Position numbers and translations under genes: made by a program
Shown here: positions 12,257 to 26,083 of the stretch, in pieces
Position numbering within the stretch: position 1 is the stretch's first letter
How the letters are laid out: every line of letters starts with the position of its first letter
Assembly: GCF_041260155.1 (NCBI RefSeq)
Contig: NC_091933.1
Span: 22,846,599-22,910,598, forward strand
Origin: Ptychodera flava
Lineage: Eukaryota > Hemichordata > Enteropneusta > Ptychoderidae
Length of the DNA stretch: 64,000 nt
Reading direction: 5' to 3'
Notes under the pieces: model-generated
The model's input: the letters and a program-made list of their open reading frames with translations, nothing else
Databases searched by the model: none
What the model was told of the DNA's origin: nothing

Positions 12257-13596
12257 TGAAAAACAAAACCGAGAAATCGGCCACTTCAATTAATTTCAAG
12301 CCTGTAAAGTTACTTCAGATCAGGAATAATGATATCGGAAAGAATTAAGACTTGACTTTCATCAAAACAAACATTGCCGATGACGTCTTCTTATCAGGAC
12401 CATGCCAACAGAATTTATTTTCCCTCTTCCCGTGCTTGTTTTTGCGAGAGACGACGACACTAACGTTTTAATCGTTAAAATTCAGTAAAGGGGGTTTCAT
12501 GATAGAATGCATAATTTTGGCCAAACATTCTCTTCAAGAATCGCCCGTTGAGGGAATTATGTTTGTAACATCATTCATTCTTAAATTTTTTAAATTTTGA
12601 CTTCTCTTTCCAATATTCATCCTTTTACAAGAGTCAGTCTTTATTCCAAAACATAGACAAGAGGCCAATAAGGAGATGTACCGATGATGTTGGAAACTTT
12701 ACGTGCTATAATTTCTTTTTGTTTTGGTATTTTTCAAGTGCTTCCAAACTTTCAGTACATTGGTCCTGTCGATAAGTTGAAACGGGGTCATTGTAATTTG
12801 AAACATCATCTTCACGCTCCGCACACCGTCAGATTGGCAATTCTCTGGAAAACATGTCCAGCTCGAGGTGTGGGAAGAGACCTTCAATCTGTCTCTGCAA
12901 TTGCTCCGCAAACAAAGATTCACCCTCGTTTGTTTTAAAGCCATTGTGACACATCTACCGAGAAAGACATTAGGCGGTGAGGAATTAGCAAGTATGTATG
13001 CAGAATGTTTACTGACTAGTTTTACTTTCGATTTGTCTTACAAAGATATTCTGTGATGAACCGAACCTCAATAAACTGGCATGACAAGCCGACTGGGACG
13101 GTGTCCAGAACTATCGCCTGACTCCCTGACATTTTTGTGAACTTTCGTTTCGCTATAGACACTGACTATGAGTCACGCAGTGCTGACAATGTGACGATGT
13201 TCCTTGTCATCGTGTCCCCACCCTACAAAAAAAGTGATTCTCTATAGCCAGGATACTGGTTGCCTTCAACAAAGACGAAGACAACACAATCCTTCGCCGA
13301 AATCTGACATCAGTCTTTCAGACAACCGACTCGCCTAACCCTAAATATTTCAACAATAAAGTCGTCACATAACGTTGAATTGACAGATCCCGTGATCCCG
13401 TGATGGTGAAGTGCAAAAGCCAAAGAGGGATTTTCACATCCATGGCGAATGTCTCATATCCTATTCGACCATGATATTTAGGACCAAAACAAACATACAG
13501 CTTTCAAATTTCCGTAAGCTTTGTTTATCTATCACGTTTCAAAATTCCCTCTTCTATCAATAATTATTGGTTTCATTTCATTCTTTCATCACAATC

Positions 13597-13676
13597 TTTC
13601 ATTCATTCATTCATTCATTCATTCATTCATTCATTCATTCATTCATTCATTCATTCATTCAATCTTTCATTCATTT
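13597..13676 (+). repeat. (ATTC)n microsatellite
   Basis: An uninterrupted ATTC tetranucleotide run covers about 13601-13660, with imperfect units on both sides. Apparent frames through it (Ser-Phe-Ile-His repeats) are artefacts of the repeat. Confidence 0.95.
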
Positions 13677-16600
13677 TATTGTGTTTGGCGGGTCGATCTT
13701 ATCGTTAATTTTATGGACTTCAGCTGACACCACGATGACACAAATGAAAAGTCAACACACTGTACTTGATAAAGCTCGTCGAAACTTGAGTCTCCTTGGG
13801 ATCCTTTTGATGACAAATTTTGAATATTGAAGCCCACAAAATAATTATTAGAGTGCGAGTGAATGGAATTTCATGCGTTTCCAGTTGTTGAACATCCAGA
13901 TCAGTAGTGAATATAATTGCAAATCCTTCACAAATAGGCCCTGCAAAACTAGACTGAAAATCTACCAACAGCTAAACGACGAAAGTCTTGCTAATTCTTG
14001 CATTGAACGTGAATCTTTTGAACACGGAGAAAAGTAATGAACCCTACTTGTTTTCCATCTATGGACTGTATACCCAGAATTTCTGTTTATTTAACAAAAG
14101 TATTCTCATTTCTTTTCAACGTATTGTCCCAAATTCACAGACGAGTTCCACCCAACGGATTCGGTAAGCGCGTTCTGGGTTTTAATTCGTGTCGTAGGGA
14201 GGGGTCAAGTTCAAGACTTAGTGCAAACATCGTGTCAATCTACCCAGCTTTAATAGAGCAGAATTCTTTGAGTTTGTACTGTGTATCGTTAGTTGCGAGT
14301 TCCGACCGAGGACGTAAACAATTCCAGTTGCGGCATTATATTCGGAGTCTGATCACGTCTGACCCCGCGTCACCTGGCTCAATACCCGTATGCACACCGT
14401 CACTGATATGTCTAGACTTCAGCTCCATGACCTTTTAAGCCTGATGTTATCATAAGCCAATGCCGTTTTTCGACACGTACATGTTTTGTTTTCATTCTCG
14501 ATGGAAATAATGAGAAGAAATATAAACCTTCGTAATACTGACAAACTAGCGAATTTAGATAAACGACGACTAGACGAGGAGCAATAGAAACTTCATTCAT
14601 CTGTCTACGTGAAGGCAAAGAGATATCACCATGCTAAGTAGCGTATGTGATAATACTCATGTCATCGTTACATCATTTATCAAATTTAAAGTATACGAAA
14701 TCAAAATATGGTTTCTAACTCGATTTCCTCTCGCGGATATTGGTAAATTACTGAGTTTAGTTGAAAAGATACCAGTCTGAAGTGTTATGATTGTCAATCA
14801 GCATTTTACTCAGCGCTATATTTGAATTGAAACTGTTGCAGTGAATTTTTGTTCGCAGATGTTTAGCATAAAATGTGAGGCGTCTTGCCTGTACAGTGTC
14901 GTGATTGTTGCAGCCTATATATCCGGGGGCCCATTCTGGGTCTGTCATAGACGGCCGCCTCTTTGTAAATTAGGCTTGCGCTGGGTTCTACTATAATTCA
15001 CCGGCGATATTTTCTCCTTAACGTCGGAAATATTTTTGTGTCTTTTAAAATACATTTAATGTCAGCAGAAATCCGTGATAGCTTTCCGGTTCCGGAGTTC
15101 CACAGAGCAGGAAACGGCGCTATATTCAGCTCAAAACATTCAGGCGTTTGACAATGTTAACGCTTGTATGGAGTTTAACGAGTTGTGGCACTTGACTGCG
15201 CGGTATCAAAAGGAGAGAATAAGATACCTGTAAAAATAAGGAGGAGAGAGTTCAAGTTACTGAATAGGATGATGTTGTGTGCAGGTTATTATGGAACGAC
15301 TACAGAGAAGAAAACATTCAGAGAATTGCCCATATTTTACGGAATATTTTGAATGCTGAAACTATAGCCGTCTTAATTGATTGGAACATGAACCCAGAGT
15401 TCCGTGCGAAAGAAAACAGCGAGTTTTAGCAGTTTCTCCAAATTTCAGATACCCCCTTCCTGTAGATTTTGCCCGCCGCACCCCCGGCGAATTACTTAGA
15501 GAACGTTGCATTGCACCACTTCACATTTCAAAATTAAATCCTATATGAAACATATCATCATATTAACAATTTTCGTTAATAGGCCGAATTGAAATTTTTG
15601 ATCATATAGCCTTTGAATTGTTGTGGTACTCACTAAGACTAAACTGTTAGGCTAGCGTTCAGCAGTCATGTTGATAGTTTCGGGAGTGGTCTACAGTGCG
15701 TTTTACAATTCATCTAAGTAGAGCACTCCATTGTAGTAAATGTCATTACTTTTTCTTAAGAATAAAAGCTGCATCTGACCAGCACATACTGTACGTCAGT
15801 CTTTTGTTACCTTTTGTGGCATTTCTTAGGGTGTATTTCTATTCTATAAAGTGTGGTCGCATTACTCACATGAAAATAAAAAAAGTTAAATAAAATACAC
15901 GGTGAAAAATATATTCTGCTATTTGAAGAGGTCAAAAAACGTAGACCATTTTTACATTGAGAAGGCATGGGTCTGCGTTCAGGAAATTTTCAGCTTCTCC
16001 TTCCACGCACTCATATTTAGAAGATGACTCATGATCATGCGACAGCTTTCGTTTTCCGGTGAGTTTATATGTTATCCGCCGAGGTGACTGTCTGTGGACC
16101 GATGCGCAGTCTCACTACAGTCCGGCAGAACAATTCTTCTCAGCAGCGGTGACACACTGCAAAAATCGTTCTATAAACAATACAATTATGATAAATTTAA
16201 ATATGTGAACGATGAGTAGATCAAACGGAACAAATTAATGAGACGAAAATATTGTGGTCGTTTTACGATGTCCTGATGGTTTCTATAAGTTTTCTCATAG
16301 AGTTAAATTCGTCTCAAACTTTGCAATTTTAAATTTTTGTGTGACTAAGGTGTATATGACCAGCTTCAAGTAGTCGCTTCGTATGAACGATAGTCCTTAA
16401 ATCGCCTAGACAAAGGACCCTTTCTCTTTTCTTTCACCCATTTTTGTTGTGTACGTGTCGTTACCACTCTGATGTTTAAGACGTTGCAGGTCGTTACTGA
16501 GGACTGTATGCTATGATGTAACTAGGGACTCAAAGTAGGCTTAATATGCAATCCACGCCAATAGAAGCAACATACATGTACACAGAGGGTTAAAGGTCGA

Positions 16601-18179
16601 TTTTACGATTTTACCACGTTATTATTTCTCGGACAACCGTGGTAGCTTTCTGAAGTTCTTTAAAGCGGTTTCTGCTGTCGTCAGCACTCTCCCTGTAGTA
16701 GTCTGAGCAGCATATCTGCACATATTCATTAACATACACACATACAGAAGAGAACGCCAATCTCTCCAAGATATCCAAATGAATACTTTACCTTTCTTAG
16801 AAGCCGTTTATTGAGTGTGATGAACGTTCCCTAGCACATCGTTTTCCCCCGAAAATCTATTCTCAAATTAAATTTCGACGCGTGTTCGAGAGCCATGTAA
16901 ACGACAGGGAAAGGAACGGAAATGGTGACGTTTTGGACGCGCCTCATTCGCTTAAACCGCCATTTTCTCACTGACTACTCCTATGCAACAGAAATGTTCG
17001 CTAGGTCCACGGTTAACCGCTTGCCATCCTCCAGAACATGTCAACTAGCCGTAAATATTGATTCAAAACGTTCGGCTGGCACATGATGGCATTGTTAATT
17101 TGTAATTCTTTCCAACTCAAGTTTTTATTTTTGTTTTTGGTAGAAAAGCCCTAAGTGACCTCTTCTCTGTTTAGCGATGAGCTCAATGCAATTAAGAAGA
17201 ATCTATCATACAATCCACATCTAAATTGCCGTGAATTCTTGGTCGTAAAATTTTCATCTCATGCATTCGTTCTTTTTGGCTTCTAGCATGTACTTAACCC
17301 CTCGCGATCGTCTTAAGGACTTTCTCTTTATGGAGATTGACTGGTAACAGCAAGCAAAGTCCCTGGTTGTGTTGCAAAATTTAACCTGTTCTTTATTTCG
17401 TAAAATCCCTTGCTACAATTTTTATCTTTCTGTTTTTTAGGTTGTGTAACGACGTCAAAGCCTTTTGATTATTTTAACCTTTTGATAGAATAAATGCTGT
17501 TGTATACAGGTTCAATTTGGGATGTCAAATGTCAAACAAGTACGTTCAATGGTCGTCCAAGTTTCACTTCAGAGGAAGTTGTGAACAAATTGCATAATGG
17601 CGGTCATTTGTCATACATGTGCTAGCGATGTTTCCTTTTTTGCAAACATTCAATTTATTTCTGGTGAAATATGAAATCAACCCAACGCAAGCTGTGACAG
17701 TCATCCTTTTCATTGCAATAACTCTTCACAGCACACACAATATAATCGCCACACAACATATATCTTGCCAGCATGTGTTATTCATTATACCAGTCCTAGT
17801 CATTGTATACCGTGGTATGACACTGCAGCAGTTCTGAAACTTAGTGAATGTTTGCAAACACGTTTGTGTGTATACAGATTTTGTCAAGAGTTTGAACAAG
17901 ATTTTGAACAAGACTAAGTTAATGAACACTGCGTTTCAGGCATTTAACTTTCTCAATGCAAGCCCCAACAGACATTTTGCCAATCCTAACTCTCAAGTTT
18001 TCGGAAGCAGCTCTACAATGAAGCAAAGGTTTAATTTAAATGAGCACAGGGAGATTAAAACATCTGTCTTAACGAGGTTTTACTTTAAAAAATCCGTACA
18101 GTAAAACAAAAACAGTCATTGTACCGACCACACCAATTCAGATTCTTAATTACAGGCATGGTTAAGATATGCGTTAACT

Positions 18180-18488
18180 TCCGTAAAGGAATATGCCATC
18201 TTTCTATTTCAAAATCAAGACAAAAATCTGGGGTCACCGTGCAAATTTTGGTATACCAGAGAAACAAATTACCTAAGATTTACCGATGTATAAAATTCAA
18301 AATGGCCGCCATCCCTGTGTTAACTCTATATAGAAAAATAAAATTTTATTTCAATTTTAGAAAACAAAAAACAAAAACGGTGAAAAGTTTTTTACACCAA
18401 GAGCTTCAAAATGAACCTCCAGAAGTGGTAGATCAGAAAACAATTGTAAAAGTTTGGAAGGCGCATCTATCTTTACTCCGATCTCCGT
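18180..18488 (+). mobile_element. MITE family copy
   Basis: This copy has the family order TCAAAATCAAGA, GGGGTCACCGTGCAAATTTT, AAACAAATTACCTAAGATTT, the AAAATGGCCGCCATCCCTG core (18302 onward), a GGTGAAAAGTTTTTTACACC-like part, and GAACCTCCAGAAGTGGTAG. The outer TAAGGTAG ends are not preserved. The ATGGCGGC core is intact on the minus strand (18305-18312). Confidence 0.7.
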
Positions 18489-19029
18489 AACTATTCGACT
18501 GCGTGAGCTCAACTCCGCGAAGCTTCAGATCCATTCGGTGAGCCAAGCTACATTTTTTGGTCGCCCTTCTTAACCTTCTTTTTACGCTTTACCGCTTTAC
18601 ATGTAGTAAACACATCACAAAGACTTCTTTCTTTAGAGGTATGAAAAAGCAAAACTTCAAAAGTGCCGATATCTACTTTCTCCCTTATTCTTGAAAAGAA
18701 AAAGTTAATCGGTCGCAAAGCCAGGGGTGTACAGTGACTTATATTCAAATGACCAAGTTTTGGTCAAGCAGTTGCACCAACACTGAAAGATTTTGTTACA
18801 TCGAAATCATTGTATATCATTCTTTCAAATGACAAATTCAGAGAGCGAACTTTTCTCAATATTATATTTAAGTAAAAGAATATTATTTTACGGATCAACT
18901 CGTGTAAATCCAGTCGTCGATTGTAATTTACGTCATCAATCACATCATACTATTGCTAGGGTATATTAGTGTAATTGTCGAACAGTCAAATTGACATGTC
19001 GTGATTAAACTTGTACCCGAGAGAATGAT

Positions 19030-19290
19030 TTTCTATTTAAAAGCGACACCTTTTCGATTCCACTCATCAAGCTCATTAACCGAATTCACTGTAGAAGTAG
19101 TCTTGTCTTGTCATGTGATCTTGCCGAAGGTATTTGCATCTACCTCCTCGGTATCGTCACTTCCGGTGTTTTGTTCAGCAAATGCTACATGACCTCAGGT
19201 CATGTCACGTCAATCGTCAAATGGGCAGGACTATCACAGATGGTGCCTATGGCTAATAACTCATCTGGAGCTTCAACGGCCAGTCTACGT
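19030..19290 (+). repeat. Dispersed repeat copy A (pair with 24740-25000)
   Basis: This shares with 24740-25000 a run beginning AAAAGCGxCACC, a CAGGTCATGTC box and ATGGGCAGGACTA followed by AGATGG. Divergence between the copies is high. No target duplication or terminal repeat was found, so the class is unknown. Confidence 0.45.
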
Positions 19291-21413
19291 TAAAACATAG
19301 ACAAAAGACTAACAAAGGGATGTGTTGATTGAAATATTCGAAACCTTTTATGCTGAAATTAAGCAATAATCCCACCGAAGACTGGCACACATGATATATG
19401 GGTACAAGCGCGACATACAGCATGAGCCGCCAGACAAGTGCTGTGTAGCGAATATTGTACCCAAATGGAGTGTACACCCGCCTGCGAAAGGGGATATTGC
19501 CGTTATATCAGTGTTGGAAACTGGCCAAATATTTGCCAGACATCAGGACTGGTAACTTTCAAAACTTGCCTTTCCTGCCAGAAAGTTGCCTGTCCTGAAT
19601 TTTTGACAAATCCATTCATTCAAAAAACACAAAACCATTATGTACTTCAAACTGAAAACTTAAAACAACTTTATTTTCAACATGAGTATAACTGTGATCT
19701 TAAAAAAAACTGTTCTGAATTCCACTGTTTGAAATGAATTCTAATCCGGACTTGAATACAAAATTTCTACAATAACAATGCTGATAACACTCTGATTAAT
19801 TAATTAGTTAATTCAAACACACTTTGCCCATATCGCTCAAACAGTTAAAAGGTTTCACGATAGCGGTTTTAACAACGGGGAAACATTTTTTTTTTAATTT
19901 GTCTCCATTTTATGCCACTTTATCGTATAAAACCAAGATGCAATCTGTCATCGAATTGGTACTACAATCAACCAAACTGAAAAGATTGCTGAGAAGTACA
20001 GAAATTTCATCTGGCAAAGAAAATCAAAAATAGAGAGAGCTGCCATATAAGTAATCAAAGTTGGCGGCATGAATTAAATAAACCAATACTCTCCTCAGAC
20101 CAAACCGATTTCAAAGGCCGTTTACAGCAAATATTGTTAACGAAACCATGAAACCCGGGAATGGCTAAACACAGAGAAACAAGATTTATTTCTCGAAGCA
20201 GCCCTTCACAACATGCTTTTCAAACACCGGAAAGCAGGCACCAATATCGACCCGAAGTCCACGAAAAATTGACACAAAACTAAAAGTTCGGATAATCGAT
20301 TTAAATGCCTAAAACAAACTAATGGTTGGCAGATTAGTACAACATTACTGTTAACATAACGAGCACTAGCAACGCTCAAAATATGCCCTAAAACAAAATC
20401 CTTATAAGCGTCCAGAAACTCCGGTCGATGCTGGGTCATGTTAATTATAATATGACACCACACACCGGATCGCTCACTATAGAGTCAGTCAATAGTGGCT
20501 AACTCTCTCAATAACGAATCTGGCTTCTCCTCCTCGAGGACGAAGATGACTTCATCACACAACCAAGCGGATGGGATACAAAACAAGAGAGCGACTGATG
20601 AAGGAACCCCATTTTTGGTTCCGAAACACCGTTAAGACGAATCACTCAATCAACAAACCGGTTTACCGGGGACCCAAATCACATGACTAGGGTCAAAGCA
20701 CTATCGATTCACCGGTGTCTCGCCATGTATTCCACACAAAATAAATGCAATGATCCTTTTATTCACCATATCGTAATACTAAACAATCTTGGTAGAGCCA
20801 ATGTGTGGAGTTGCCCTCATTTTCCTTTATATCCTTTTAATCTTTATATCTTTCCGTTATATCTTTATATTTATAGCACTGGCTGATATCGCGCAAATCT
20901 CGCTTTATAGTGTGAGATTTACTAGTACGAGCGACTTCCTGTTTACCCGTGTTTACATGTCTCGCTTGCATTGCGTTCCGGCGTCACACAGTTGCACAGT
21001 TTCAGTAGCATAAGCGCGTCGAAGTCGGACGTATTGGTATACTACATTTCGTTTATTTTACACAACATCTAGAAGCAGCTGATCGATGAGATTACTGGGT
21101 ATGCCGTATGGGCTACTATCGAGAGCCCGACACACGGACGTGGAAGTACAATTTTCCTCCCGTCCGACTGAAAAGTTACCGGTCTCGGACGGAGGACGGG
21201 CGGTAGTTTCCAACGCTGGTTATATTGTATCAACACCTGTGTTTATGGCCTTAAAATATGTTTCTTTGGTAGTTTTAGTGCGGAAAATGGAGAAAACAGA
21301 ATCAACTATTGAGTGATCTTCGTCGAGGAGAAATACAGCGCCAGGGACAAAATATTGTCGACGCGAAGGATAACGAACATTATGGCCCGAACAAGGGACT
21401 ATGTGTCCGAGGG

Positions 21414-21415
<2 letters not shown>

Positions 21416-21473
<58 letters not shown>
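21416..21473. repeat. (TA)n microsatellite
   Basis: About 29 uninterrupted TA dinucleotides. Such runs are self-complementary and tend to extrude cruciforms. Confidence 0.97.
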
Positions 21474-21475
<2 letters not shown>

Positions 21476-23442
21476 CATTACAAGAATAAAAGTTCTTCAA
21501 CGTTGTCCTTAAAAAACTTTGTACATTGTAGCCAGAGCCTCTTTCAAGGAAAACGTGAGTTGCTGGTAACCTTGTGATTAAAATAATCAATTCTACCGAA
21601 ATATTACTTTACCAAACAGTAAATTAAATCTTACTACATATGAATATGAGGCCTTAGAAATATTTCCCGAGACAAATCATCGCACAGTACTCGGAATAAT
21701 CATTAAATAAGCGCTCAATTTTACTTTCGATTTCACTTGCCGCGGAAAAGTGTTGGGTCACTTAGCGTCCTTTTTGTACGATGAGAACCGAGATACTATA
21801 TCAGTACCACTTGGCGAACGTCCACAAGCATGTATTTTGTGACATGTGTATGTACTATTTATGACTCATTCGTTGCAAGGCGTTGGCAGCTAAATGGGGC
21901 CCCTGGTTTTTTCGCCATGATTTCGCCCCAACAATACAAGTATTGTAAATAAGTTTGGCGATTCGCATGCGTACTGCGCAATAAATAAGACAGCGCATTT
22001 GCTTGTCGAATTCAAATACGGTTTGTAGCATTCATTAATGTCATTCCGAACGCCGACTTGCCTGATCTAACAGAATGACTGCTGCCGACGACAGAAAGAA
22101 CACATATCCAAAATTCTAATCAACCACTTGTACCGTTCTATGTTCAAAACTTATCAGCCATTCCAAAGTCATCGTCAATTTAACCAATGTTTACTCATTT
22201 ATTGTTTAAATTGAAATTCTCTCTGTTGTCAAAAATTATTAATTTCCTTGCGTTCCTTGCACACACTCTGTTCTGGTTTAGCATCTCAGTTCCTGTATAT
22301 CAGTTCCTGAGTTTTCAGTTCTTGTTGATACGACAAGACACTATTACAAACTTAAAACACTGTAATCTTATTGTAATCAGACATAATTATCTAAACAAAA
22401 TGAGAACATTCAGGATGTTTGGACACATTTAAGTTAAATGTTAATAGCTGTGAACAAGACATAGGAAGAATAAGAGGGAAAGCGCGTTAACGAGCTTCCT
22501 AAATAAAAAATGAAAACCAAACATCATTCAAAGCCATGCACTGAGTATTTTGTACACAGTTTATGAACATTGCGAGTCGAACTGACCAGTCAAATATGTA
22601 GACACGGCTTCGACACTAAAAATAAAAGTCTGGCAACCTAAAGGATACTTTGGTTTGATTAAGAGAGCTAAATTATATGTCATAGAATCCGTCTACTGCT
22701 TTCAAAATATACAATAATATATCAATCGCTAGACCTACTATACATTTACGGCTGATATTGAGAAAGGTATTGAACGCCTGCTTTTAACAATACGTCCTCG
22801 ACGTCCTCGCCGTCCAGTTAATGACTGCCGTGCATAAACAGCAATAAAAAGACAAATTCAGACCATAAATGTCGTCACTCTTTGTCTACGTTATGAGTCG
22901 TTTTCTTTTCAAGTACTTGCAATTGCCCTCAGCGACAGCTAGGGACGGTTGTTGATTTTCCACCCAGTATGAGAGATCTGGCAACACTCTGGTCACTGAT
23001 CATGCACGGAGAGGAACTGTGAATTCGAATTCTGTGTGATAGCTTTGAGCAATGTGGTCAGACGACCCCTCAATACCTCTCCTAGAGTTGACATGCAACT
23101 ACGCGCAGTCACTAGACTTCCTGCAAAATGTGATTTAAGAATAGCTAAGAAATAAATTCGGAAGATTTTAACAATTATAACGCTTCGGGAATGTTCTGAA
23201 AAAATAACAGATTTCATTTCATTTGAACTCTCTTTAAATGTACATTTCATGACACCAATTGACTAGTGATATAATCTTACAAAGAATATGCACAAGATAG
23301 TGAGAAACATCAACCACATTAACAAGACAGGAAGCAAGCATTTCAACACCGATAATTGGATGGTTTTTACCAAGGAAATTAAGTAAAATAACTAATTACG
23401 CACCAAGTGGTTATGACTGTTGCCCCCCTCGCTTCCTCCCTG

Positions 23443-23451
<9 letters not shown>

Positions 23452-23538
<87 letters not shown>
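23452..23538 (+). repeat. (TC)n microsatellite
   Basis: About 43 TC dinucleotides follow a C-rich lead (about 23423-23451). Apparent Arg-Glu repeat frames across it are artefacts. Confidence 0.97.
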
Positions 23539-23540
<2 letters not shown>

Positions 23541-24477
23541 GGCCGTTGTTTTTCTTTCTTATACATTGTATCATAATACTTGATCAAACATAATTATGAC
23601 TTGCAAACAAATGCCCTAGACGACGATTTGGATCAGATAACGGCTTGATTCCAAGAATAGTAGGTCGATGATTTTCCTCGTATTTCCACTCCATGATCTG
23701 CAGTGCACTGACATCGAGGTGACTGGCTGTAGACTGATGCGAGCTCTCTGAAAGAACAGTCCTACAGCATAATTCCAGGAATTCGGTTGCAACGAAGAAG
23801 TGAAACCATATTACGCGAGACTACAACAACGGAGACATTGAACTAACCAGAGCACGAGAGATGACGGGAATATTTTCATATTTAATTGTTTGAGACACAT
23901 CAGTCTTTCAGTTCCAATATTCTGTGTTTTATGTGCGGTAGTTGTGGCATGGGCGGCTAAAGCGTTACATTCGTATGGTTTGAGTGGACACAATACCAAT
24001 TTATTGCACACCCTGTAACCGCACCTGCATGAACTGAATGCCCGACAACCTACGTGTCCTGTCTCTCGTAAGCGCGACGAGGTCGGTGCACTCAGGGAAG
24101 TCCCGGCGTACTTATATTGTAAAATCCACTCCCAAGCTGCAGCCAATCCCTTACCTATTAAGGCTCTGTAGTTATTTTTATCTCTGACTTAACCATCGTG
24201 TCCTTCTGACCTGATAAAAACCCTTATCGCTATTTAAAGACTTTTCTCTTCAAAGCTTTAGCAACAAGATTTGACAGGAAAGTTCCGGTTGACCTACATA
24301 GAAAACCTATAATTATGGACTGTTCTCATCTATTCTTCAACTGTCTTTCTTATATTTCTTTTTGCTCTTTTAAGTTCCAGGCCCTTATCGACAAATGTAA
24401 AAGCCTTTGAGATTATTTCTGATTTTCTGGTAATTATTTTCTAATCAACTAAGTTTGTTTGCTTATTTCAGGGCGCT

Positions 24478-24640
24478 TGGGGTAAAAGAAAAACTTTCAC
24501 CATCTTAGTTTTTTCGAAAAATTGAAAATTGCATTTCTCGCCATGGAGTGAACACAGGGATGGCGGCCATTTTGAATGTCAAATATCGGTAGATTTTAGG
24601 TAATTTGTTTTTCCATTACCAAACTATGCACGGTAGCCCC
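24478..24640 (-). mobile_element. MITE family copy, partial, inverted
   Basis: Inverted relative to the copy at 18.2 kb. It holds the GGGATGGCGGCCATTTTGAA core with the intact ATGGCGGC motif (24560-24567) and the TAGGTAATTTGTTTTTCC segment. Both outer ends are missing. Confidence 0.7.
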
Positions 24641-24739
24641 GTATTTTTCAACAATATCTAAATTTGTATGTCATAACGTGCTTTTACGTCGAGCAGTGTG
24701 TTGACTCGCTTACTGCATCGCGTAAATAGGCCTACGAGA

Positions 24740-25000
24740 TTTTTTTCAAAAGCGGCACCAATACGCATCCACGGCATAATCTTTCATCTGAGTGTGATAC
24801 AAGTAATCAGGAGAAAATATAGCTCTGCAATATTGTTACAACTGCTTCACGAGTGCAATTCTATAGTCTCTTGCAGAGCGTCACTTTTGGCTTTTTTCCC
24901 TAGAAGCACAACATGAGTTCAGGTCATGTCTGGTCAGGCGTCATGTCAGCCATGAGATGGGCAGGACTACTATAAACAGATGGCGCGAGGTTCAATTATC
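24740..25000 (+). repeat. Dispersed repeat copy B (pair with 19030-19290)
   Basis: Diverged relative of the 19.0-kb segment: AAAAGCGGCACC at the start, CAGGTCATGTC in the second half, then ATGGGCAGGACTACTATAAA and CAGATGG. Spacing between shared blocks is roughly conserved, which argues against chance similarity. Confidence 0.45.
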
Positions 25001-26017
25001 GATGAGGCGAATGTGAAAACTCTTTATTTACTAGATAATTGAATCATTCGTCAAAATTTACAAGTAGTTTTCGACTGTTCCGAGCAACTCAATATTTTTG
25101 TCAATAATCAGCCCTGTTTTACGAACGGTTAGCTTTGACAAAGATATGCATTACACATCATTGTACTAGGCTTCGGTACGTTTTGTCAGCATTGATTACG
25201 CTAACACAATATCATGGTTCTCAATTTCCGTGTTTATCGTTGGCAAAACATTATATGAGCACCTACAAGACAATACAGTGTTTTTGACATGTCTCCTCGA
25301 CGGACAGGAGCGAAAAAGCCACATATGCAGTTCAAAGGCTCTTTTCTTGACACAGAATAGTACATCTTTGTGATATCGAGCGCATGTACTGTTGTCTTTT
25401 TCTTCAACGCCTTCATAATATAACTGATAAAAATCAGCAAGGCTGAGCTCGAGACAAGTCTGATTTCACAGAAGATCCTTGACATAATTTCAAGTCAGCA
25501 AACTTTATAAAAGGTACTGCAATCATTTTTGTACGCCTGGGAAAGTCTGCTGCAAGATGTATTTGTCACTGTAAAAACGATAGGACGGCTCCGACTACAC
25601 GCTTTTCAATACTATCGGACTCGTTACTGAATTTCATGTGCAACTTCGATTTGAGCAAGTCTGATGTTATACATTTGTATCTTGCAATTTTATCCACTGA
25701 GCACAGGGTAAACGTTTGTACTTGCGTAAACAATGGGGCAAGGCTCGGTTAATAGAGAGCAAACATGAAGTCAATTTTTACAGTTGTTTTTTTTTTATTT
25801 GGTTTTGGTTTTTTTTCAAAATCTATGAACACATGCATATATCTGGTAACAGGTCTTTGGGAAAAAGAGTCAGTAAATCCTAGTATTTGATATAATTTGA
25901 TTGTTTCACAAGTATCGGAATGGCGGCGAAAATACACCATTCTAGAAACTCGGGGGATTTTATTCACAGTCACTGAGAAATGTACACTCAGTGTTCACAA
26001 GTAGCGTTAGTCAGATC

Positions 26018-26083
26018 GATCGGGTTACCGGAAATTCATGATCGGGTTACCGGAAATTGATGATCGGGTTACCGGAAATATGC
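26018..26083 (+). repeat. 22-bp triple tandem repeat with ETS-like motifs
   Basis: Three consecutive 22-base units begin at 26018, 26040 and 26062. Each begins GATCGGGTTACCGGAAAT; only the last three to four bases vary. Each carries ACCGGAAAT, close to the ETS-factor consensus ACCGGAAGT, at a two-helical-turn spacing. Confidence 0.9.

Noticed and set aside
14037..14438. Plus-strand open frame of 133 codons.
   Set aside because: No domain, no homology, no splice or promoter support, and composition like the surrounding non-coding DNA.
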